Positions 15,672-25,306 of a stretch of DNA of 64,000 nucleotides are shown here, piece by piece. The notes below the pieces were generated by a model. It was not told where the DNA came from. It searched no databases and saw only the letters and a list, made by a program, of their open reading frames with translations. How positions within the stretch are numbered: the stretch's first letter is position 1; every line of letters starts with the position of its first letter. This DNA comes from Aggregatibacter aphrophilus ATCC 33389 (GTDB taxonomy: Bacteria; Pseudomonadota; Gammaproteobacteria; Enterobacterales; Pasteurellaceae), in the NCBI RefSeq assembly GCF_900636915.1, contig NZ_LR134327.1, forward strand, positions 1,240,001-1,304,000. Direction: 5' to 3'. A program made the translations under genes and the position numbers.

Positions 15672-16355
15672 ATGGAATTAGTTTTTATTCGTCACGGCTT
15701 CAGTGAATGGAATGCAAAAAACTTATTTACCGGCTGGCGTGATGTAAATTTAACCGAACGCGGTGTGGAAGAAGCGAAAGCGGCAGGCAAAAAATTATTG
15801 GATGCCGGCTTTGAATTCGACATTGCTTTCACTTCCGTTTTAACCCGCGCGATCAAAACCTGTAACATCGTGTTGGAAGAATCCCACCAATTATGGATTC
15901 CGCAAGTGAAAAACTGGCGTTTGAACGAACGTCACTACGGTGAATTACAAGGTTTAGACAAAAAAGCTACCGCCGAAAAATACGGTGACGAACAAGTTCA
16001 TATTTGGCGCCGTTCTTATGACACCTTACCACCATTATTAGATCCGAAAGACCCAAATTCCGCTCACAATGACCGTCGCTACGCACACTTACCGGACGAT
16101 GTCATTCCGGATGGTGAAAACTTAAAAGTCACCTTAGAACGCGTACTTCCATTCTGGGATGACCAAATCGCCCCTGCATTATTAAGCGGAAAACGTATTT
16201 TAGTGGTCGCGCACGGTAACTCTCTACGCGCCTTGGCAAAACACATTGAGGGCATTTCCGATGCAGATATCATGGATTTAGAAATCCCAACCGGTCAGCC
16301 GTTGGTTTACAAATTAGACGACAACCTAAAAGTGGTTGAGAAATTCTATTTGTAA
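15672..16355 (+). CDS. gpmA: 2,3-bisphosphoglycerate-dependent phosphoglycerate mutase
   Basis: 227 residues, typical of bacterial dPGM. It interconverts 3- and 2-phosphoglycerate in glycolysis through a phosphohistidine. The catalytic N-terminal RHGFSEWN is followed by [27 protein letters not shown] and the second active-site HGNSLRAL near the C-terminus. AGGAG lies seven bases before the ATG. A TATAAAT box about 30 bases further upstream could serve as -10. The 298 bp between this gene and the divergent mutase gene hold one uptake signal and no other gene. Confidence 0.97.
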   Translation: MELVFIRHGFSEWNAKNLFTGWRDVNLTERGVEEAKAAGKKLLDAGFEFDIAFTSVLTRAIKTCNIVLEESHQLWIPQVKNWRLNERHYGELQGLDKKATAEKYGDEQVHIWRRSYDTLPPLLDPKDPNSAHNDRRYAHLPDDVIPDGENLKVTLERVLPFWDDQIAPALLSGKRILVVAHGNSLRALAKHIEGISDADIMDLEIPTGQPLVYKLDDNLKVVEKFYL

Positions 16356-16373
16356 TCGTTACCCATTCACTAT

Positions 16374-16421
16374 AAAAAAACACCGCACTTTGAAACCTAA
16401 AGTGCGGTGATTTTTTTTTAA
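16374..16421. terminator. Bidirectional uptake-sequence dyad terminator (gpmA/yfbU)
   Basis: CACCGCACTTT and AAAGTGCGGTG inverted pair flanked by A and T runs between convergent genes. Confidence 0.85.
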
Positions 16422-16428
16422 CGTTTTC

Positions 16429-16923
16429 TTAAGCGTTCAGGATATTTTGAATTTCTACCATACTTAAATGATATTCATGTGGGCAGGCTTTCCAGGCTTC
16501 CAACATACGGGAATATTTATCCCACATTGGGGTTTGGGAATCACAACCGTGTTCGCAACGCATGAATTCTTGATATTGTCCTTCCACGCCGGTGATAAAG
16601 CGAAGATAGCTGAGAAATTTTTTCTCACGTATGGCGCAATAACCCACAAACTGCAAGCGGTGCTCGCTTAAATCAGATTTATCTTCCAGATTGTTGTAAG
16701 AAATTTGCAACGCCTTGTACATTTCTAACGTGTTTAATACAGTGCGACATTCTTCTTCTGACATGGCAGAAAACTCGCTGTCCAGTTCGCGCAATTCCAA
16801 AGCAAAGCCACCTTTGACGATGATTTCCAAACGTTGATATTTAGCTGCATTATTCGGGTCCAATAACCCCATTAATTTATATTGGTTGGCTAAAATTAAG
16901 CGTTGTGTGGATGACATTTCCAT
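16429..16923 (-). CDS. yfbU: YfbU family protein (UPF0304)
   Basis: 164 residues, family length. Conserved opening MSSTQRLILANQYKLM, then ALELRELDSEF, YKALQISYNNL and the acidic/Cys-containing CEHGCDSQTPMWDKY stretch. It is a small helical cytoplasmic protein; in E. coli its overexpression has been linked to cell death, but no biochemical activity is firmly established. An AGGAG seven bases upstream supports the first of two Met codons. It lies directly downstream of mlaA on the same strand (13 bp gap), so the two may be cotranscribed. Confidence 0.92.
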   Translation of the reverse strand: MEMSSTQRLILANQYKLMGLLDPNNAAKYQRLEIIVKGGFALELRELDSEFSAMSEEECRTVLNTLEMYKALQISYNNLEDKSDLSEHRLQFVGYCAIREKKFLSYLRFITGVEGQYQEFMRCEHGCDSQTPMWDKYSRMLEAWKACPHEYHLSMVEIQNILNA

Positions 16924-16936
16924 AATCTATCTCCTG

Positions 16937-17677
16937 TTAATCAATTTGATTGAGTATATCGTCTGATAACGCCTGCTCCGCTTTTTTCTCTTTATTGCCA
17001 ATGCGTTGTTCCAGGTTTTGGAAATAGGCTTCACGGAAAGTGACATACGGATCTTGTGCTTGATCAAGCAGCGCTTCTTTATCTATTAATTTTGCGCGGG
17101 TATCTATGCCTTGCAGGCCGGACTTTAAAAAACTCCAAGGACCTAACAGGGAAAGCATCGGATAGGTCGTGTCGGCCAAATTGCCAATATCCTGACGCGG
17201 TGTCGCAGCACCGTATAACGGAAGCATCACATAAGGCCCGGTGCCGACACCATAACTGCCCAATGTGTCGCCAAAGCGATTATCGCCTTGTTTTTTCAGC
17301 GGATCACTGTAACTTGCCACATCAATTAAACCGCCCAAACCGAAGATAGTATTAATCCAAAAGCGGTTGAAATGGACTAACGCCTGTTTAAATTCGCCTT
17401 GCACTAAGCGGTTAGCAAAACTGGCTGGCTCATCCAAATTGTCAGCCACATTAATGATCCCCGTACGTACTGGGCTTGGCACATACTCTTTCCAGCCTTT
17501 GGCCAACGGTTTCAATATATAAGGATCGGCAACCTTATAGTTGAAATCCCACATTTTACGGTTGAACCCTTCCAAGGCATCTTTACGCTCACCGGTTTCC
17601 GGATCGATGGTTGATGAGCAACCAGTTAACACCACGGAACCCAATAATAACGTGGCTAATAGTTTCTGTGTCTGCAT
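16937..17677 (-). CDS. mlaA: Outer-membrane lipoprotein MlaA (VacJ), phospholipid asymmetry maintenance
   Basis: 246 residues from the ATG at 17677; a longer frame to 17719 is rejected because the lipoprotein signal starts at MQTQKLLATLL. Lipobox LTGC, then DPETGERKDALEGFNRKMWDFNY and the conserved channel region with RFWINTIFGLGGLIDVA and FGDTLGSYGVGTGPYVMLPL. It sits in the outer membrane with porins and removes mislocalised outer-leaflet phospholipid, passing it to MlaC. The rest of the mla system is not in this window. Confidence 0.95.
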   Translation of the reverse strand: MQTQKLLATLLLGSVVLTGCSSTIDPETGERKDALEGFNRKMWDFNYKVADPYILKPLAKGWKEYVPSPVRTGIINVADNLDEPASFANRLVQGEFKQALVHFNRFWINTIFGLGGLIDVASYSDPLKKQGDNRFGDTLGSYGVGTGPYVMLPLYGAATPRQDIGNLADTTYPMLSLLGPWSFLKSGLQGIDTRAKLIDKEALLDQAQDPYVTFREAYFQNLEQRIGNKEKKAEQALSDDILNQID

Positions 17678-17797
17678 AATTACACTCAAGCTGATGAAAG
17701 ATGAGGCCATTTTAAACAACTTAACCTCTAACTACAAAAATTTTCTAAAAATCGACCACACTTTAGCATAGTCGGAGTAAAGAACGGAACTTCTTCA

Positions 17798-19363
17798 TTA
17801 TTTTGACGAGAAGTACATCCGCTCAAAAGGAATCTCATATTGTGATTGATTAAATCCTACGCCCTTCAATTCATTGGAAAACACGGCTTTGGTACGGGCA
17901 TAGGTCAACGGAATATATACCGCTTGCTCCGCCAAGGTTTTCCACAAATTCACATAGAGTTTTTTACGTAAGGTTTCATCAGGCGTAATCAATAATTCAC
18001 CAATAATCAAATTGATTTCCGGTTTATTTCTCAAGCCCTTTTGAGCTTGATAATCTGCATGCGTCGGAACACGGAAAGACGAAATATAAGATGCGGGATC
18101 ATAAGGCTTACCCCAAGAAAGGGAATATTGCAAATCGAAATCACCGCTCTTTTGGCGATCCAAATAGGCTTGTTTTTCTTCGCCTAAAATACGTAATTCC
18201 ACACCGATTTCTTTAAAATCCGCCTGTAACAGTTCGGCAATTTCTTTTTCTCCCGCATTGTTAATATTATAGGAAAGCAACAAGGACAACGGTTTGCCCT
18301 GTTTTTCCCGAATAGCTTTGCCAGCAGTTAATTTCCAACCGGCAAAATCCAATAATTGGCGGGCTTTCGCCACATCATAATCATATACTTTCACATCCAC
18401 ATCGCTATAAGGCACATTTTTTGCCATCAAGGTTTGTGCCACGCTTTCCGAATTAGCAAACACACCTTGCGCAATACCTTGTTTATTCACGGCCGATTCC
18501 AATGCCTCACGCACGGCTAAATCACCGGTAATTTCACGACCACTATTCAACACAATGGAACGGGTAGAAGTGGGCTCACTTAATAAGGTAGAAACGGTTT
18601 TAGACGATTTCAGTTTATCAAAAGCATCCATACTCACCATGTCGCCATCAGCACCGAAAATCAGTTGAATATCGCCTTTTTGTAAGGCTAGCAACATCGC
18701 TTGACGATCCGGAATCACATTCCATACTACGGCATTTAACTTCGGTTTTTTGCTCCAATAATTCGGATTTGCCGTGAAACGGGCATATTGTTCAGGTTCA
18801 TGTTCCTCCAACACCCACGGGCCAGTGCCCACATAGCCCTGTACGCCATCTTTGGTTTTGCCAGCAATGAAAGCACGTGGAGAGATAAAGCGGAACGGAC
18901 GGGTGAAACTGAGCTCCGTTAGCGTTGGGTAATAGGCGTTTTTCAATTTCAGTTCAATCGTGTAATCATCGATCACGCGTACACTGTCAATTTGTTGTAC
19001 CAATTCAAGCCAACCGTGGCGGGTATAATTGTCCAACACCGCATCAATATTCAATTTCACCGCCTGCGCGTTAAACGGTTCTCCATCGCTAAAAGTCACA
19101 TCTGTACGTAGCTTAAAAATATAGGTTTTACCGTCGGGAGAAATGCTCCAACGCTCGGCTAAATGAGGCTGGGGGCCAAACTCAGTATTTAACACTAACG
19201 GTTCAAACACCATATTTTGCGCTGCCATTTCGCCACTGTACAAATGCGGGTTAATGTCACGAATATCTTTAGTGCTAGCATAGTCCAACTCGTTATTTTG
19301 CATATTCGCCCAACCGGGAAACGCGACCAAAAGTGCGGTCAAAAAATAAAGCGTTTTTTTCAT
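17798..19363 (-). CDS. nikA: Nickel ABC transporter periplasmic binding protein NikA
   Basis: 521 residues from the ATG at 19363 (AGGAG upstream), close to E. coli NikA in length. A signal peptide ends near FPGWANM. Conserved NikA segments in order: INPHLY, MVFEPLV, DGKTYIFKLR, AVLDNYTRHGWLELVQQI, TELSFTRPFRFISP, GTGPWVLEE, VPYSDVD, GWKLTAGKAIREKQG, WGKPYDPASYIS, VPTHADYQAQKGL. It binds Ni (often with a chelator such as histidine) and delivers it to NikBC. No nikBCDE genes flank it: mlaA is downstream and a decayed gene upstream, so it is an orphan that must use a permease encoded elsewhere or be a remnant. Confidence 0.9.
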   Translation of the reverse strand: MKKTLYFLTALLVAFPGWANMQNNELDYASTKDIRDINPHLYSGEMAAQNMVFEPLVLNTEFGPQPHLAERWSISPDGKTYIFKLRTDVTFSDGEPFNAQAVKLNIDAVLDNYTRHGWLELVQQIDSVRVIDDYTIELKLKNAYYPTLTELSFTRPFRFISPRAFIAGKTKDGVQGYVGTGPWVLEEHEPEQYARFTANPNYWSKKPKLNAVVWNVIPDRQAMLLALQKGDIQLIFGADGDMVSMDAFDKLKSSKTVSTLLSEPTSTRSIVLNSGREITGDLAVREALESAVNKQGIAQGVFANSESVAQTLMAKNVPYSDVDVKVYDYDVAKARQLLDFAGWKLTAGKAIREKQGKPLSLLLSYNINNAGEKEIAELLQADFKEIGVELRILGEEKQAYLDRQKSGDFDLQYSLSWGKPYDPASYISSFRVPTHADYQAQKGLRNKPEINLIIGELLITPDETLRKKLYVNLWKTLAEQAVYIPLTYARTKAVFSNELKGVGFNQSQYEIPFERMYFSSK

Positions 19364-19512
19364 AAATTTCTCCTGTACGCGCAACGCTTATTTGTATGCC
19401 ATCAACATAAACATAGGGGTAGAGTAATAATTGATTTTTTCTTCATCATTCTATAATCGTTCGCCAATTTGCGGCCCCCCACAACCTGGGGACAAAGCAG
19501 TTCACGCAAGGT

Positions 19513-19785
19513 TTACATATCCCCTTGCCATGATTGCTGCGGCATACTCGACATCGCATCAATAAACGTCACCGGATACCTAGTCAAAGTCATAGTGATA
19601 GCAAAAAACCCGATCTTATGCCGACATCTAAGACCTTTAGCTTCTGCAGATGGTTCAACGCATGAGATAAAATCACTTCTAGCCAAACCGGCGGCTTGTA
19701 ACAATCCGGCTCATCAATATTCGCTTAGCTTAATCTTAGAGAGGTTGTGTCTCCTGACTAATGCTAAATTGGTGTGCATCATAAA
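19513..19785 (-). pseudogene. Decayed class I SAM-dependent methyltransferase fragment
   Basis: Minus-strand translation around 19720-19600 gives NIDEPDCYKPPVWLEVIL and LQKLKVLDVGIRSGF. A switch of frame at the six-base homopolymer (19603-19608) continues FAITMTLTRYPVTFIDAMSSM to a stop at 19513. Together this is motif I (VLDVGxxxGF) and the following strand ending in an acidic residue (ID) of class I methyltransferases. Two stop codons lie upstream in the other frame. The rest of the enzyme is absent. The remainder of 19386-19850 shows no other gene. Confidence 0.5.
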
Positions 19786-19907
19786 ATGATAAAGCAACTT
19801 TAATCTCAAGCAAAATAACAAGAAATATTGAGCAATATCAAAGAATAAGTGCGGTCGTTATTAGCGGTTTTTTTAAAACGACAGAAAAAATCACCGCACT
19901 TGATAAA

Positions 19908-19937
19908 CAAAAAGGCACGATATTTATCGTACCCTTA
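19908..19937 (-). terminator. Rho-independent terminator of hslVU
   Basis: On the minus strand GGTACGATA and TATCGTGCC pair around two bases and are followed by TTTTTG, 16 bases after the hslU stop. Confidence 0.8.
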
Positions 19938-19952
19938 ATGAAAAAAGAAAGA

Positions 19953-21284
19953 TTAAAGAATAAAGCGACTCAAATCTTCATTTTCAACCACATCGTCTAA
20001 TGCCTCGCTTACATAAGCAGCATCAATATTAACGGTTTGTCCATCCATGTCGCTGGCGTTGAAGGAGATTTTATCCATTAAACGCTCCATCACCGTGTGC
20101 AAACGGCGTGCACCAATGTTTTCGGTTTTTTCGTTTACACGAAATGCCGCTTCGGCGATTTTCTTAATAGCGTCTTGAGTGAATTCAATATTCACGCCTT
20201 CTGTTGCCATTAAGGCTTTGTATTGCTCAGTTAAAGAGGCGTTCGGCTCAGTTAGAATACGCTCAAAATCCTCAGCAGTGAGTGCAGAAAGTTCCACACG
20301 AATCGGCAAACGGCCTTGTAATTCCGGGATTAAATCTGACGGACGCGCCACTTGGAATGCACCGGAAGCGATAAACAGAATATGATCGGTTTTCACCATG
20401 CCGTGCTTGGTGTTGACGGTAGAACCTTCCACCAGCGGTAGCAAGTCGCGCTGCACGCCTTCACGGGAGACATCCGCACCGCTGTATTCGCCTTTTTTAC
20501 AAATTTTGTCGATTTCATCGATAAACACGATGCCGTTTTGTTCCACGGCATCAATGGCTTTTTGTTTCAACTCTTCCGGATTCACCAATTTTGCTGCTTC
20601 ATCGTCAATTAAGGTTTTCAACGCCTCTTTGATTTTCATTTTGCGCTTTTTAGTTTGCCCACTAGACAGATTTTGGAACATGGATTGCAACTGACTGGTC
20701 ATATCTTCCATGCCTGGAGGCGCCATAATTTCCACGCCCATCGGCACGCCTGCCACATCAATTTCTACTTCTTTATCATCTAGTTGGCCTTCACGCAATT
20801 TCTTACGGAAAATCTGGCGTGTGTTGCTTTGGCTATCGCTGTTCTCTGTTTCGCCCCATTGGTTCTTCGCCGTAGGCAATAAGGCATCTAAAATTCGCTC
20901 TTCCGCCGCTTCTTCCGCTTTGGCACGGTTTTTCACGATTTCACGTTGACGCACTAATTTCATGGCGCTGTCGGTTAAATCGCGAATAATGGAATCCACT
21001 TCTTTACCCACATAACCCACTTCGGTAAATTTGGTGGCTTCCACTTTAATAAAAGGCGCATTGGCTAATTTTGCCAAACGGCGGGCGATTTCGGTTTTTC
21101 CCACTCCGGTAGGACCAATCATTAAAATATTTTTCGGTGTCACTTCATAACGCATCGGCTCCTGCAACTGCATTCTGCGCCAGCGATTGCGTAAGGCAAT
21201 TGCCACCGCTCTTTTCGCTTCACTTTGCCCGATAATATGTTGATCTAATTCTGACACTATTTCGCGCGGAGTCATCTCAGACAT
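19953..21284 (-). CDS. hslU: HslU, ATPase subunit of the HslUV protease
   Basis: 443 residues, full length. It unfolds substrates and feeds them to HslV in the cytoplasm. Visible: [17 protein letters not shown] at the start, Walker [17 protein letters not shown] (about 54-69), [14 protein letters not shown] pore-loop region (GYVG), Walker [10 protein letters not shown] (about 252-260), sensor region, and the C-terminal EDLSRFIL tail that docks into HslV. It lies 20 bp after hslV on the same strand and ends in a hairpin terminator. Confidence 0.98.
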   Translation of the reverse strand: MSEMTPREIVSELDQHIIGQSEAKRAVAIALRNRWRRMQLQEPMRYEVTPKNILMIGPTGVGKTEIARRLAKLANAPFIKVEATKFTEVGYVGKEVDSIIRDLTDSAMKLVRQREIVKNRAKAEEAAEERILDALLPTAKNQWGETENSDSQSNTRQIFRKKLREGQLDDKEVEIDVAGVPMGVEIMAPPGMEDMTSQLQSMFQNLSSGQTKKRKMKIKEALKTLIDDEAAKLVNPEELKQKAIDAVEQNGIVFIDEIDKICKKGEYSGADVSREGVQRDLLPLVEGSTVNTKHGMVKTDHILFIASGAFQVARPSDLIPELQGRLPIRVELSALTAEDFERILTEPNASLTEQYKALMATEGVNIEFTQDAIKKIAEAAFRVNEKTENIGARRLHTVMERLMDKISFNASDMDGQTVNIDAAYVSEALDDVVENEDLSRFIL

Positions 21285-21304
21285 AGTTTATTCCTTATGA
21301 TTTC

Positions 21305-21832
21305 TTAATTCGGTAATTCTTCAATGGTGAAATTGGTGTTGGTGAACACACAAATTTCACCGGCGATTTTGAGAGATTTTTCCACAATTTCACGCGCCGA
21401 CAACTCGGTGTTTTCCACCAACGCACGGGCAGCAGATAAGGCATAGTTGCCGCCAGAACCGATAGCAAGAATCTGATCTTCTTCCGGTTGTACCACATCA
21501 CCGATACCGGTAATGATCAGGCTTTCTTTTTCGTCTGCCACAATTAACATCGCTTCCAATTTACGCAACGCACGGTCAGTGCGCCAATCTTTCGCCAATT
21601 CCACCGCACTTTTCAGTAAATGCCCTTGGTGCATTTCCAATTTACGCTCAAATAACTCAAATAATGTAAACGCATCTGCCGTGCCGCCCGCAAAACCTGC
21701 CAACACTTTGCCGTTATACAAACGACGCACCTTGCGCGCGTTACCTTTCATCACCGTATTGCCAAGCGAAACCTGTCCATCACCGCCAACAACTACTTTG
21801 CCGTTGCGACGTACACTTACAATCGTAGTCAT
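21305..21832 (-). CDS. hslV: HslV, peptidase subunit of the HslUV protease
   Basis: 175 residues. N-terminal [20 protein letters not shown] exposes the catalytic Thr2 after Met removal; [27 protein letters not shown] and [14 protein letters not shown] are signature parts of this proteasome-beta-like family. It forms a double hexamer with HslU rings. It is first in a two-gene operon with hslU. No heat-shock promoter could be assigned with confidence in the upstream 200 bp. Confidence 0.98.
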   Translation of the reverse strand: MTTIVSVRRNGKVVVGGDGQVSLGNTVMKGNARKVRRLYNGKVLAGFAGGTADAFTLFELFERKLEMHQGHLLKSAVELAKDWRTDRALRKLEAMLIVADEKESLIITGIGDVVQPEEDQILAIGSGGNYALSAARALVENTELSAREIVEKSLKIAGEICVFTNTNFTIEELPN

Positions 21833-22049
21833 AATGTTGTCCTTTTAAAAATAGAAAATATGGGGTTATATTGAGGTCAATTAAGAGAATTCAAGGGATA
21901 AAATAATATTGATTGTTTATTCACCAATCATACACACAAAATGTGATCGCCATCAGAATTTTTCATAGCAAACGATTGCTCAAAATTGCACAACAGAACA
22001 AAAAGGGTAGGATAGCTACGACACAATAACAACCCTATTAGGAGTCAAA

Positions 22050-22757
22050 ATGAAAAATATCGTTAAACTTTCTCTTGTCGCCCTCTTAACCGCGACAGCA
22101 ATTCCCGCCATGGCGGCTAAAACCGAACCTTACACCAACCCGGGCACAAACGCCCGTGAAATGCTGGTGGAACAACCGATTCACTGGATTTCCGTTGACC
22201 AACTGAAAAAAGAGTTGGAAGGCAAAGCACCGATTAATGTAAGTTTTGATATTGACGACACCGTCCTATTCAGTAGTCCTTGCTTTTATCATGGACAACA
22301 AAAATATTCACCGGGCAAGCATGATTACTTAAAAAATCAAGATTTCTGGAACGAAGTGAATGCGGGTTGTGACCAATATTCCATTCCGAAACAAATTGCT
22401 GTGGATTTAATTAATATGCACCAAGCTCGCGGTGACCAAATTTATTTCATCACCGGACGCACCGCCGGCGATAAAGACGGCGTTACCCCGGTATTACAAA
22501 AAGCCTTTAATATTAAAGATATGCACCCGGTAGAATTTATGGGCGGACGGGAACGTACCACCAAATACAACAAAACCCCGGGCATTATTGAACACAAAGT
22601 CAGCATTCACTATGGCGATAGTGATGATGATATTCTTGCAGCCAAAGAAGCAGGCATTCGCGGCATCCGCCTCATGCGCGCCGCCAACTCTACTTACCAA
22701 CCGATGCCAACCCTCGGTGGTTATGACGAAGAAGTGTTGATTAACTCAAGCTATTAA
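22050..22757 (+). CDS. aphA: Class B acid phosphatase AphA
   Basis: 235 residues with a signal peptide (MKNIVKLSLVALLTATAIPA, cleavage near AMA-AK). A periplasmic DDDD-superfamily phosphatase/phosphotransferase acting on organic phosphomonoesters such as nucleotides. Motifs in order: FDIDDTVLFSS (two catalytic Asp), ITGRT, a Lys region after FMGGRERTTKYNK, and GDSDDDI for metal binding. It may help use of external nucleotides, including NAD degradation products in this family (inference). RBS TAGGAG precedes the ATG. It converges on the TonB receptor gene. Confidence 0.95.
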   Translation: MKNIVKLSLVALLTATAIPAMAAKTEPYTNPGTNAREMLVEQPIHWISVDQLKKELEGKAPINVSFDIDDTVLFSSPCFYHGQQKYSPGKHDYLKNQDFWNEVNAGCDQYSIPKQIAVDLINMHQARGDQIYFITGRTAGDKDGVTPVLQKAFNIKDMHPVEFMGGRERTTKYNKTPGIIEHKVSIHYGDSDDDILAAKEAGIRGIRLMRAANSTYQPMPTLGGYDEEVLINSSY

Positions 22758-22780
22758 TTTTTAAAAACACACAAAAAATT

Positions 22781-22822
22781 GACCGCACTTTGAAATGTTC
22801 TTTCAAAGTGCGATCTGTTTTT
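22781..22822. terminator. Uptake-sequence dyad terminator between aphA and receptor gene
   Basis: GACCGCACTTTGAAA and TTTCAAAGTGCGATC inverted pair, then GTTTTT; serves two convergent genes. Confidence 0.8.
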
Positions 22823-22842
22823 ACGATGAATTTCAGCTTGGG

Positions 22843-25176
22843 TTAGAAGCGGATTTCGATGGAAGCGGAATAGTTGCGGCCTGGAGCATAAAAACGTTCT
22901 AGACCGACCCCGTTTCTATCAATATTATTTGTCGTGCTGTGTGCATTAATGCCGCGCAAAGCATCCCAAGTGTGATATTTTTTATCAAACAAGTTATATA
23001 CTCCTACTCTTAATGTAATATCTTCCGTAACCTTATAAAAACCGAATAAATCCACTAAATAGGCGGATTTATTAAGATACTTATAGTTCTCAACAGATTG
23101 ATATAACTCTTCTTTTGAACAGTATCTACCTAGCCAAGGGTCATCAGTCCACGCTAGACAACGTGTTTTAATTTCAAGCGTTTTTGCATCTTTTGCTTTT
23201 TTACCACCTAAATAGGTTAATCGGCTAAAAATACCCCATTTACCGTTTGGATCTTCATAATCAAATCCTAAAACAGCTTTCACTGGCTGAATAGAAAGTA
23301 AGCTAGTTGAATTTGATAATTTACCTTTACTATAACCTAATGCACCATATAGTTTTAAACCTTTCGGGACAGAAAGAACGGTATCCAAATTGAGACTTCC
23401 TTTCACTTCTACACCATTGACACGTGCATTATCGACATTGACCATTTGTTGCATTGGTGTTTGGTAAGTCCGTCCATATTGAGTTTGCTCAATAATACTT
23501 TCTTGTTCAAACAAGAAATTACGATAACGGGTTTGATATAAATGAATATCAAACATACCTTTTTCATTCTGTGCCTTAGCAAAAAGCGTATGATTGATAC
23601 TACGTTCTGACTTTAATCCCGGATTAGATTTCCATGTACCATAAGCATTGGTAAAACTGAAATATAATTCGGTGGCAGTAGGGATGCGATAGCCTGTACT
23701 TAACTGATAGCCAAATTTCCAAGTATCTGTTGTTTGAGCATCTAAACCTAGAAAGCCGCTCCAATTTGAGAAACTACTTTGAGCAGGCTCTCCTTCAGCC
23801 AAACAAGCCTTACTACAAGCAGCATTTAAACCTTTAGGAGAAAGTTTGGCGTAATCATAACGAGTACCAATATTTGCAGAGAATGTTGGTTGCCAACCGC
23901 TTTCAAAATGAGGATTCCATGTGATTTGATCTTTTAATGAAGCTCCATACATTCTCGTTTTTACAGGTCTTTGAATGGTGTACCATTCGTCTAATCCATA
24001 TTCGTTGGTATCATGGTTAATATTTTTAAATTTCCGTTCGCTTACATACGTTTTAAAAGAGAAGACATGTTCTCCCCCCCAATTAAACGGCATACTTTCT
24101 AACTCGGCAGAAACTCGTTTAAATTCGGTTTTCATTCGACGATCAAAAACTTCACCCAATTTTTTCTCGTTTGTTTGCCAATCGCGTAGTCCTTTATAGT
24201 TGACCGCTGCCAAATCTGTTTTTTGATAATCAAAATTCAATTTACCAAACGCTAAGTAATTAGACTCCGGTGTATAAAGGTAATACGCGTTTACATTGAT
24301 ACGTTTATTCTGATCATCCGCTTCACGCCAAGCACTTCCGAAAAGAGTGTAGCTACGTTCATCTACATATCGGTTACCTTTTTGGCCATTAACACCAACG
24401 CCAACCTTATGATGCGGAGTGATTTGATAGCCAACCTTGGCTAAATAACTATGAAAACGGTGAGTAGCCGGATCCGGATGTTGGCTTTTCGAATAATTAA
24501 ATTCAGGCCCTTCTCCCTTACTCTTCATTTGATGGCCTGTGCGTTGTGAATACATAAAAATAGCATCCACTTTATCACCAACATACCCAACACCTAGTGT
24601 TCTGATCCACTCACTATTTTTGCTGGCATATCCACCACGTAATAAGGCACCAAATTTATTATTAGGTTTAACAATATCTTGCGCATCTAAAGTATGATAA
24701 TTAACTCCACCACCTAAAGCACCGCTACCAGAATTAAAGGCATCTGATCCTCGAACAATATCAATATCTCTGACTAACTCTGAATCAATACTCAAGCGAG
24801 AAGGATTAAAATTGCCATAACGTGAATACAATGTATTTTCCTCACTATCAGGCAAATTCACACCATCTACACTAATACCAACTCGGTTTCCTTCCACGCC
24901 ACGAATAGAAAATCCTTTTAAGAATCGTCCATTGTCACTAATCCCAACATCAGTGGTATAGCGAACTAAATCGCGAGTATCTCGAATGAGTTCCTTTTGA
25001 ATGGTTTCGGCATTTTTATGAACAACCGCTGATTGTGTTTGGCGAGTCACATCAACCTCCCCTTGCACTTGAATTTCATCTAATTTTTCATCGGCAAGTG
25101 CCACATTGGCCGTTGACAAACTTATCGTTATCGGCAATAGGCTGTAGGCTGTCACCAGGAGTTTATTTTTTTTCAT
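22843..25176 (-). CDS. TonB-dependent haemoglobin/transferrin/lactoferrin-family receptor
   Basis: 777 residues. A long signal peptide is cleaved near NVALA-DEK, followed by the TonB box region DEIQVQGE, a plug domain (RDTRDLVRYTTDVGISDNGRFLKGFSIRGVEGNRVGISVDGVNLPDSEE, here cited as the family's plug signature at about 48-95), VRGSDAFNSGSGALGG, and a 22-strand barrel ending in SASIEIRF with terminal Phe. An outer-membrane receptor for haem or haem-protein iron is most likely, by resemblance to HgbA/Hup-type receptors; the ligand cannot be fixed from sequence. No CCAA repeat tract is present, so it is not of the phase-variable Hgp type. A possible Fur box lies upstream (25246-25269). Confidence 0.88.
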   Translation of the reverse strand: MKKNKLLVTAYSLLPITISLSTANVALADEKLDEIQVQGEVDVTRQTQSAVVHKNAETIQKELIRDTRDLVRYTTDVGISDNGRFLKGFSIRGVEGNRVGISVDGVNLPDSEENTLYSRYGNFNPSRLSIDSELVRDIDIVRGSDAFNSGSGALGGGVNYHTLDAQDIVKPNNKFGALLRGGYASKNSEWIRTLGVGYVGDKVDAIFMYSQRTGHQMKSKGEGPEFNYSKSQHPDPATHRFHSYLAKVGYQITPHHKVGVGVNGQKGNRYVDERSYTLFGSAWREADDQNKRINVNAYYLYTPESNYLAFGKLNFDYQKTDLAAVNYKGLRDWQTNEKKLGEVFDRRMKTEFKRVSAELESMPFNWGGEHVFSFKTYVSERKFKNINHDTNEYGLDEWYTIQRPVKTRMYGASLKDQITWNPHFESGWQPTFSANIGTRYDYAKLSPKGLNAACSKACLAEGEPAQSSFSNWSGFLGLDAQTTDTWKFGYQLSTGYRIPTATELYFSFTNAYGTWKSNPGLKSERSINHTLFAKAQNEKGMFDIHLYQTRYRNFLFEQESIIEQTQYGRTYQTPMQQMVNVDNARVNGVEVKGSLNLDTVLSVPKGLKLYGALGYSKGKLSNSTSLLSIQPVKAVLGFDYEDPNGKWGIFSRLTYLGGKKAKDAKTLEIKTRCLAWTDDPWLGRYCSKEELYQSVENYKYLNKSAYLVDLFGFYKVTEDITLRVGVYNLFDKKYHTWDALRGINAHSTTNNIDRNGVGLERFYAPGRNYSASIEIRF

Positions 25177-25245
25177 ATTTCACTTCCTTAAAATTAAAAA
25201 AATTAGAGAAGGGATTATAAAAAAAAAGTAATACAAAAAATAGAT

Positions 25246-25269
25246 GCAATTGAGAATTATTTTTATTTT
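25246..25269 (-). promoter_or_regulatory. Candidate Fur box upstream of the TonB receptor
   Basis: On the minus strand the site reads AATAATTCTCAATTGC, close to the iron-box core ATAATNATTCTCATT. It is about 70 bases before the receptor start in an AT-rich region, which fits iron repression. Confidence 0.4.
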
Positions 25270-25306
25270 ATGAACTAACACAAAAATATCGGGAAATAAA
25301 GAGAAG

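Noticed and set aside
19386..19790. Possible nickel or cobalamin riboswitch upstream of nikA
   Set aside because: No conserved riboswitch core was found; the region is better explained as a decayed methyltransferase gene.
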